From an uncultured Allorhizobium sp. (GTDB lineage Bacteria; Pseudomonadota; Alphaproteobacteria; Rhizobiales; Rhizobiaceae): a DNA stretch of 64,000 bases. Every line of letters starts with the position of its first letter. Position 1 is the stretch's first letter. The stretch covers positions 823,960-887,959 of the forward strand of contig OY288189.1 of the NCBI GenBank assembly GCA_958439205.1, read 5' to 3'. The position numbers were made by a program, and so were the translations under genes. This document shows, one piece after another, positions 60,030 to 64,000 of the stretch. The notes beneath the pieces are model-generated. The model made no database searches and was not told the origin of the DNA. It was given only the letters and a program-made list of their open reading frames with translations.

Positions 60030-60668
60030 TCAGGCCGAACGAGCGGCCGTCGGCATGGGCCGTACAACGCTCATCAAGGCGCCGTAGGGCAGAAGCATGA
60101 TCACGCCGATCAGCATCTTCACGCCGAAGTCGGCGATCGCCCAGGAGATCCAGCGCGGTGCTTCCGCCGACATGACGCCGAGGATCGGGGCGGCGGCGAT
60201 CGCGAAGTCGTCATTCGGGCCGATGAAGCCGAAGACGGGTGCGAAGGACAGCGAGAAGAAGATCACCGTGTCGAGCGCCGAGCCGATCAACGAGCCCATC
60301 AGCGGCGCCTTCCACCAGGACTGCTGGCGAAGCCGGTTGAAGACCGAGATGTCGAGAAGCTGGCCGACCAGGAAGGCCGTGCCGGACGCGACCGCGATGC
60401 GCGGCGTGGCAAGCAGGATCGACAGGAGAACGCCGGCGATAAAGCCGACAAGCACCACGCGGCGCGCAACCTGAGGGCCGAACTGACGATTGGTCAGGTC
60501 GGTGACGAGGAAGGCGATCGGATAGGTGAATGCGCCGAAGGTCAGGAGATCGGCGAGATTGATTCCGGCCAGGACGCCGTTGACCGGGTGCTGGACGAGA
60601 AAGTTCGATGCGACGACGATGGTCGTCATCAGAAGGCTGTAGATAAAGAAATAGCGCTTGTTCAGCAT
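60030..60668 (-). CDS. VUT family (YhhQ-type) queuosine precursor transporter
   Basis: A 212-residue integral membrane protein with about six helices (SLLMTTIVVASNFLVQH, TFGAFTYPIAFLVTDLTNRQ and others). The VTDLTNRQFG motif is diagnostic of the VUT/ECF YhhQ family, which imports preQ0/preQ1, precursors of queuosine. The start follows a preQ1-I-like structured leader with an AGGA ribosome site. The gene is convergent with the membrane-protein gene at 59457 and sits downstream of rpmB with a terminator between. Confidence 0.88.
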   Translation of the reverse strand: MLNKRYFFIYSLLMTTIVVASNFLVQHPVNGVLAGINLADLLTFGAFTYPIAFLVTDLTNRQFGPQVARRVVLVGFIAGVLLSILLATPRIAVASGTAFLVGQLLDISVFNRLRQQSWWKAPLMGSLIGSALDTVIFFSLSFAPVFGFIGPNDDFAIAAAPILGVMSAEAPRWISWAIADFGVKMLIGVIMLLPYGALMSVVRPMPTAARSA

Positions 60669-60694
60669 TTTTTTATCCTGGGTGATGCCACCAG
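60668..60694 (-). promoter_or_regulatory. Candidate preQ1-I-like riboswitch in the leader of the VUT gene
   Basis: On the minus strand CTGG (60694-60691) pairs with CCAG (60681-60678). Loop bases GCAT can pair with ATGC spanning the start codon, giving an H-type pseudoknot, and the tail between them is A-rich (GATAAAAAA). The layout CTGG-loop-CCCAG-A-rich tail resembles preQ1-I aptamers. The AGGA ribosome site overlaps the stem's 3' strand, allowing translational control. It precedes a queuosine precursor transporter, the expected target. Covariation evidence is lacking. Confidence 0.45.
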
Positions 60695-60762
60695 TTGGAG
60701 GGACAATACTGTAAAGGGCGGACGTGCACGCCAGGCATTTGGCCTGCATGAACATCCCAAAC

Positions 60763-60797
60763 GAAAAGGCTTGCCCGGCGAACCGGTCAAGCCTTTC
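60763..60797 (-). terminator. Rho-independent terminator of rpmB
   Basis: On the minus strand AAAGGCTTG, CCGG, a TTCG tetraloop, CCGG and CAAGCCTTT form a strong hairpin with one internal mismatch, followed by TTCGTTT. It lies about 25 bp after the rpmB stop. Confidence 0.85.
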
Positions 60798-60820
60798 GAA
60801 AGTTTGGCCGAATGACGCTA

Positions 60821-61111
60821 TTAAGCGGCTTCAGCGGTCTTCTTGACGATCTGGCGACGCAGCAGACGAGCGCGCATGCTCAGGTCGTTTTCAGAAGCCT
60901 TGATCAGGAATGCGTCGAGACCACCGCGATGCTCGACCGTGCGCAGGGCAGCAGCCGAAACGCGCAGGCGGAAGCGCTGGTTCAGAGCGTCCGAGATCAG
61001 CGTGACGTCGCACAGGTTCGGAAGGAACCGGCGCTTGGTCTTGTTGTTCGCGTGGCTCACGTTGTTGCCCGACTGGACGCCCTTGCCGGTCAATTCGCAA
61101 CTGCGGGACAT
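60821..61111 (-). CDS. rpmB: 50S ribosomal protein L28
   Basis: A 96-residue L28: [20 protein letters not shown], then [19 protein letters not shown]. The alphaproteobacterial form is longer than the E. coli protein at the C-terminus. It is a structural component of the large ribosomal subunit. Monocistronic, with a strong terminator, and divergent from the DUF3108 gene. Confidence 0.97.
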   Translation of the reverse strand: MSRSCELTGKGVQSGNNVSHANNKTKRRFLPNLCDVTLISDALNQRFRLRVSAAALRTVEHRGGLDAFLIKASENDLSMRARLLRRQIVKKTAEAA

Positions 61112-61350
61112 GGTACACCTATTGTTTTTCTAGGCCATCGCATCGCTTCCGGCCAAATGCCGGCGAGGCAATCCAACAGCGTCTGATTGGAAAGTTGCGG
61201 TTCTATAGTCAGTGAGAACCGGCGCGTCAAGCCAAACCTTGGATTTTCCGGGCGGCAGGGCGGGTGTAGGATATTTTCTTGCCACAGTCCACGGCGAGAC
61301 TGCATGTTCTCGACGCCGGTTCGCCGGCATTGCCCTGATGGAGATGGCCT

Positions 61351-62112
61351 TTGCGTCCGACCGGCTTCCTGACCGCCTTCCTCGTCCTTGTCGCCGGTGG
61401 TGCCGGTGCTGCCGATTATCGCTACGACACGTCCTACAAGGTTTCTCTCGGTGTCTTGCCGATTGCCCGCATGACATTCCAGACAGCCGTCGAAAACGAG
61501 CGATACACGATTTCCGGCCAGTTTCATTCGTCGAGCCTCGTTGACATCGTGCGCGAGGTTTCTGCCGACAGCACCGTGTCTGGCCGCATGTCCGGCGGAG
61601 CCATGAGCCCGGAGCGCTATGTGCTCGATTACAAGAGCGGCAAGCGCAATCACGTCTACGAGGTGCTTTTTGCCGGCGGCAATGTGGTGGAAACCAAGGT
61701 GACGCCGGAGCGGCCGAAGCCGGATAGCTGGGTGCCGGTTCCGCCAGCCGATCTGCGGTCGGTCTTCGATCCGATCGGCGCCCTGCTCATTCCCGGCGAT
61801 GCGGATGTCTGCGCGCAGACGCTGCCAGTCTATGACGGTGAGAGCCGGATGGATCTGGTGCTCTCCCCCAATCGCTCCGAGAGTTTCTCAGCGGGCCGTG
61901 CCAAGGGCGAGGCGATCGTCTGTTCTGTGCGTTACGTGCCGAAGTCCGGCTATCGCAAGGGACGCAAGGACATCGAATATTTGAAGTCGGTCACCGGCAT
62001 GGAGATCTGGTTTGCCAAGACGGCGACGCTGAAGCTATATGCTCCAGTCTATGCGAAGATCCCAACCCGCTATGGGACGGTGCATGTGACCGCAGAAAAG
62101 TTCGACGGCTAA
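61351..62112 (+). CDS. DUF3108 exported protein
   Basis: A 253-residue protein with a signal peptide (RPTGFLTAFLVLVAGGAGAA) and the DUF3108 beta-rich fold (ADYRYDTSYKVSLGVLPIAR and on). DUF3108 proteins are periplasmic with no firm function. The proposed TTG start at 61351 has GGAG seven bases upstream and gives a proper signal peptide; no ATG is in frame before the hydrophobic segment. Confidence 0.8.
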   Translation: MRPTGFLTAFLVLVAGGAGAADYRYDTSYKVSLGVLPIARMTFQTAVENERYTISGQFHSSSLVDIVREVSADSTVSGRMSGGAMSPERYVLDYKSGKRNHVYEVLFAGGNVVETKVTPERPKPDSWVPVPPADLRSVFDPIGALLIPGDADVCAQTLPVYDGESRMDLVLSPNRSESFSAGRAKGEAIVCSVRYVPKSGYRKGRKDIEYLKSVTGMEIWFAKTATLKLYAPVYAKIPTRYGTVHVTAEKFDG

Positions 62113-62145
62113 TTTCAGCGGGCGAGCCCCGCATCAGGGGATTGC

Positions 62146-63024
62146 ATGAAGACCAAGGCAACGCTCATCGGGTTCACGGCGATCCTGATGTGGTCCTTTC
62201 TCGCCCTCATGACGGCAGCCTCCGGCACCATGCCGCCTTTCCAGCTCTCCGCGATCACCTTCGCCATCGGCAGCCTGCCGGGCATCGCACTCTTCATTGC
62301 CCGGCCTGAGCGGTTGAAGGAATTGCGCCAGCCGCCGAAGGTCTGGCTCGTCGGTGTCGGCGGTCTCTTCGGCTACCATTTTCTCTACTTCACGGCCCTC
62401 AGAAATGCGCCGGCCGTCGAGGCCGGGCTCATCGCCTATCTCTGGCCGCTCCTGATTGTCGTCGGCTCGGCCCTCCTGCCGGGCGAGAGGCTCGGCTGGC
62501 ACCATATCGTCGGGGCGCTCTGCGGTCTTGCCGGCACCGTGCTGATCGTCGGCAAGAATGGCTTCGCCTTCGATCCAGCCTATAGCCTCGGCTATCTCAC
62601 CGCTTTCCTCTGCGCCTTCACCTGGGCTGCCTATTCGCTTGTCAGCCGCAAGTTCGAGAAGGTCTCGACCGATGTGGTCACCGGCTTCTGCCTTGCCACC
62701 TCGATCCTGTCGCTCTTTTGCCACCTGGCGCTCGAGACCACCGTCTGGCCGGATACGACGGGGCAATGGGCGGCGGTGGTTGGCCTTGGGCTGCTGCCGG
62801 TCGGGCTTGCCTTCTATGTCTGGGACTATGGCGTGAAGAACGGCGACATCCAGATTCTCGGCGCATCCAGCTATGCGGCACCGCTTCTCTCGACCCTGAT
62901 CCTGATCATTTTTGGCTTTGGCGAGATTAGCGTCAGAATTGGCCTGTCCTGCCTGCTCATCACCGGTGGCGCCGTGCTTGCCGCTCGCGATATGGTCTTC
63001 AGGAAAACGGAACGGCCGACCTGA
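62146..63024 (+). CDS. DMT superfamily exporter (YddG-like)
   Basis: A 292-residue EamA-type transporter with ten predicted helices in two five-helix halves. Sequence such as GFTAILMWSFLALMTAASGT and PFQLSAITFAIGSLPG resembles YddG, which exports aromatic amino acids. The substrate here is inferred only. It starts 33 bp after the DUF3108 gene and 11 bp before the YhhN gene, suggesting one operon. Confidence 0.85.
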   Translation: MKTKATLIGFTAILMWSFLALMTAASGTMPPFQLSAITFAIGSLPGIALFIARPERLKELRQPPKVWLVGVGGLFGYHFLYFTALRNAPAVEAGLIAYLWPLLIVVGSALLPGERLGWHHIVGALCGLAGTVLIVGKNGFAFDPAYSLGYLTAFLCAFTWAAYSLVSRKFEKVSTDVVTGFCLATSILSLFCHLALETTVWPDTTGQWAAVVGLGLLPVGLAFYVWDYGVKNGDIQILGASSYAAPLLSTLILIIFGFGEISVRIGLSCLLITGGAVLAARDMVFRKTERPT

Positions 63025-63035
63025 CGGGAGATTGA

Positions 63036-63677
63036 ATGGCGACTGCGACCGGCATCCTCTGTCTGTCGGTCGCGCTCGGTACCAGCTATCTCTGGATCCT
63101 GCCGCAGGACAAGACCGTGTTCCGGGCCTTCTGGAAGACGCTGCCGGTCTTGCTGCTTGCGCTCTACGCCTTTCTCATTGGCGCCCACCCCCTGCTGGTC
63201 GCGGCACTGGCGCTCGGCGCGCTGGGTGACTGGTCGCTGGCCTTCGAGGGGGACCGGGCCTTTGTCGGCGGGGTCGCGTCCTTCCTGTCTGCCCATGTCG
63301 CCTATGTCGCGCTGCTCGCCACCATCACCGATCCCGAGGTCGCCTTTGCCGAACCGTGGCGGGTGGTAGCGGGCCTGCTCGTTGCACTCGTGACAACAGG
63401 CGTTCTCATGCGCATCTGGAAGCCAGCCGGCCGGCTGGCGCTCCCGATCGGCATCTACGTGCTCTTGTTCATGGTGCTTGTCTGGCTGACGCTCGGCCTT
63501 GCCAATCCACTCGTCTTCGTCGGCGCGAGCCTGTTCATCCTCTCCGACATCGTGCTGACGATCCGGAAATACTGGACGGGCCCCGGCCACAGGATCGATG
63601 GCGCCGCTGCCTATTTCGTCTGGGTCACCTATTATGCCGCGCAGGTGATCCTGACGCTGACACTGTCTGAGGCCTGA
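63036..63677 (+). CDS. YhhN family membrane protein (lysoplasmalogenase-like)
   Basis: A 213-residue protein with about seven or eight transmembrane helices. The family includes TMEM86, which hydrolyses lysoplasmalogens. Conserved acidic and His residues lie in ALGALGDWSLAF and FLSAHVAYVALL and in the late FILSDIVLTIRKY. In bacteria the substrate is unclear. It probably shares a transcript with the YddG-like gene. Confidence 0.85.
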   Translation: MATATGILCLSVALGTSYLWILPQDKTVFRAFWKTLPVLLLALYAFLIGAHPLLVAALALGALGDWSLAFEGDRAFVGGVASFLSAHVAYVALLATITDPEVAFAEPWRVVAGLLVALVTTGVLMRIWKPAGRLALPIGIYVLLFMVLVWLTLGLANPLVFVGASLFILSDIVLTIRKYWTGPGHRIDGAAAYFVWVTYYAAQVILTLTLSEA

Positions 63678-63680
63678 CCT

Positions 63681-64000
63681 TCAGGCTTGCTGGCCAGGCG
63701 CCCAGCCGGGCGGTGCCATCTCGAAGACCGCGAAGTCGAAGCCCGGGGCGACGGTGCAGCCGACCAGGGTGAAATCACCGAGGCTTTCAGCCGCCTGCCA
63801 TTCGTCTGCATCGATGATCGCCTGGGGTCGCTCGCCTGCAGCCAGGTCGAGACCCAGGACCACAGTCTCGTGATGCACACCGTCTTTCGACCGATGCAGC
63901 GCGAGCGGTGCGCCGGCATAATAGTGCCAGGCTTCGGCCGCATCCTTCACTTTGTGCCAGTGCGATCTCTCGCCCTTCTCCAACAGGTAGTAGATCGCCG
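63681..64000 (-). CDS. DUF985 cupin protein (5' end outside the window)
   Basis: At least 106 residues of a cupin_5/DUF985 protein. Visible core: EKGERSHWHKVKDAAEAWHY, then GAPLALHRSKDG and later GCTVAPGFDFAVFEM. His residues in SHWHKV and in AWHYYAG are metal-ligand candidates. The upstream part is cut off by the window edge. Function in this family is not settled. Convergent with the YhhN gene. Confidence 0.85.
   Translation of the reverse strand, partial: AIYYLLEKGERSHWHKVKDAAEAWHYYAGAPLALHRSKDGVHHETVVLGLDLAAGERPQAIIDADEWQAAESLGDFTLVGCTVAPGFDFAVFEMAPPGWAPGQQA

Overview
The window looks like a chromosomal segment of a rhizobial alphaproteobacterium (Rhizobiaceae, Rhizobium/Agrobacterium-like). 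Reasons: high GC, a C4-pathway 5-aminolevulinate synthase (hemA), an aerobic cobaltochelatase pair (cobS, cobT), an EcfG-type stress sigma factor, and a backbone order (accA, xerD, aroK-aroB-CorC/CNNM, bolA, J-domain protein, cobS-cobT, VUT transporter, rpmB) typical of that family. Assignments come from reading the sequence and family knowledge; no database search was run.

Left backbone (1-21.6 kb): an Lrp/AsnC regulator; tamB and tamA (outer-membrane protein insertion); a glycine-zipper lipoprotein; a coxS-coxL-coxM operon of form II order; hemA with an FNR/FixK-type box upstream; a serine beta-lactamase-fold hydrolase; dxr; a P1B-type metal ATPase. Next comes a general-stress-response cluster: a BON-domain protein, a DUF892 ferritin-like protein, an ecfG-topoisomerase IB operon, two small genes and a NepR-like gene. 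Five of these units carry GGAAC-N16/17-(C/G)GTT promoters, including one in front of ecfG itself.

Genomic island (about 21,623-43,651, 22 kb): integrated at the 3' end of tRNA-Arg(CCT). The intact tRNA is at 43,606-43,682; a 46-bp near-copy of its 3' half is at 21,623-21,668. Next to each end lie paired GTTACCC repeats with 11-bp phasing, probably integrase arm sites. Contents in order: tyrosine integrase, AlpA-like regulator, a putative replication protein with iteron-like repeats inside its gene, a stack of tiny overlapping genes, a divergent XRE regulator facing a three-gene operon (small protein, HerA/DUF853-type ATPase, trypsin-like protease), a phage tape-measure protein and a gpD-like tail hub with no other virion genes, an Mrr-like nuclease, a TIGR04255-type operon, secreted proteins, DUF2971 and DUF2513 proteins and a collagen-like membrane protein. 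It resembles a phage satellite or remodelled prophage carrying defence-like cargo.

Right backbone (43.7-64 kb): an M20 amidohydrolase, a D,D-carboxypeptidase, a CobW GTPase, a TusA-like protein, a YafK-type L,D-transpeptidase lipoprotein, accA, xerD, a small membrane protein, aroK, aroB, a CNNM/CorC protein, bolA, a J-domain protein, cobS, cobT, a phytase-like esterase lipoprotein, a VUT transporter with a preQ1-I-like leader, rpmB, a DUF3108 protein, a YddG-like exporter, a YhhN protein and a cupin cut by the window edge.
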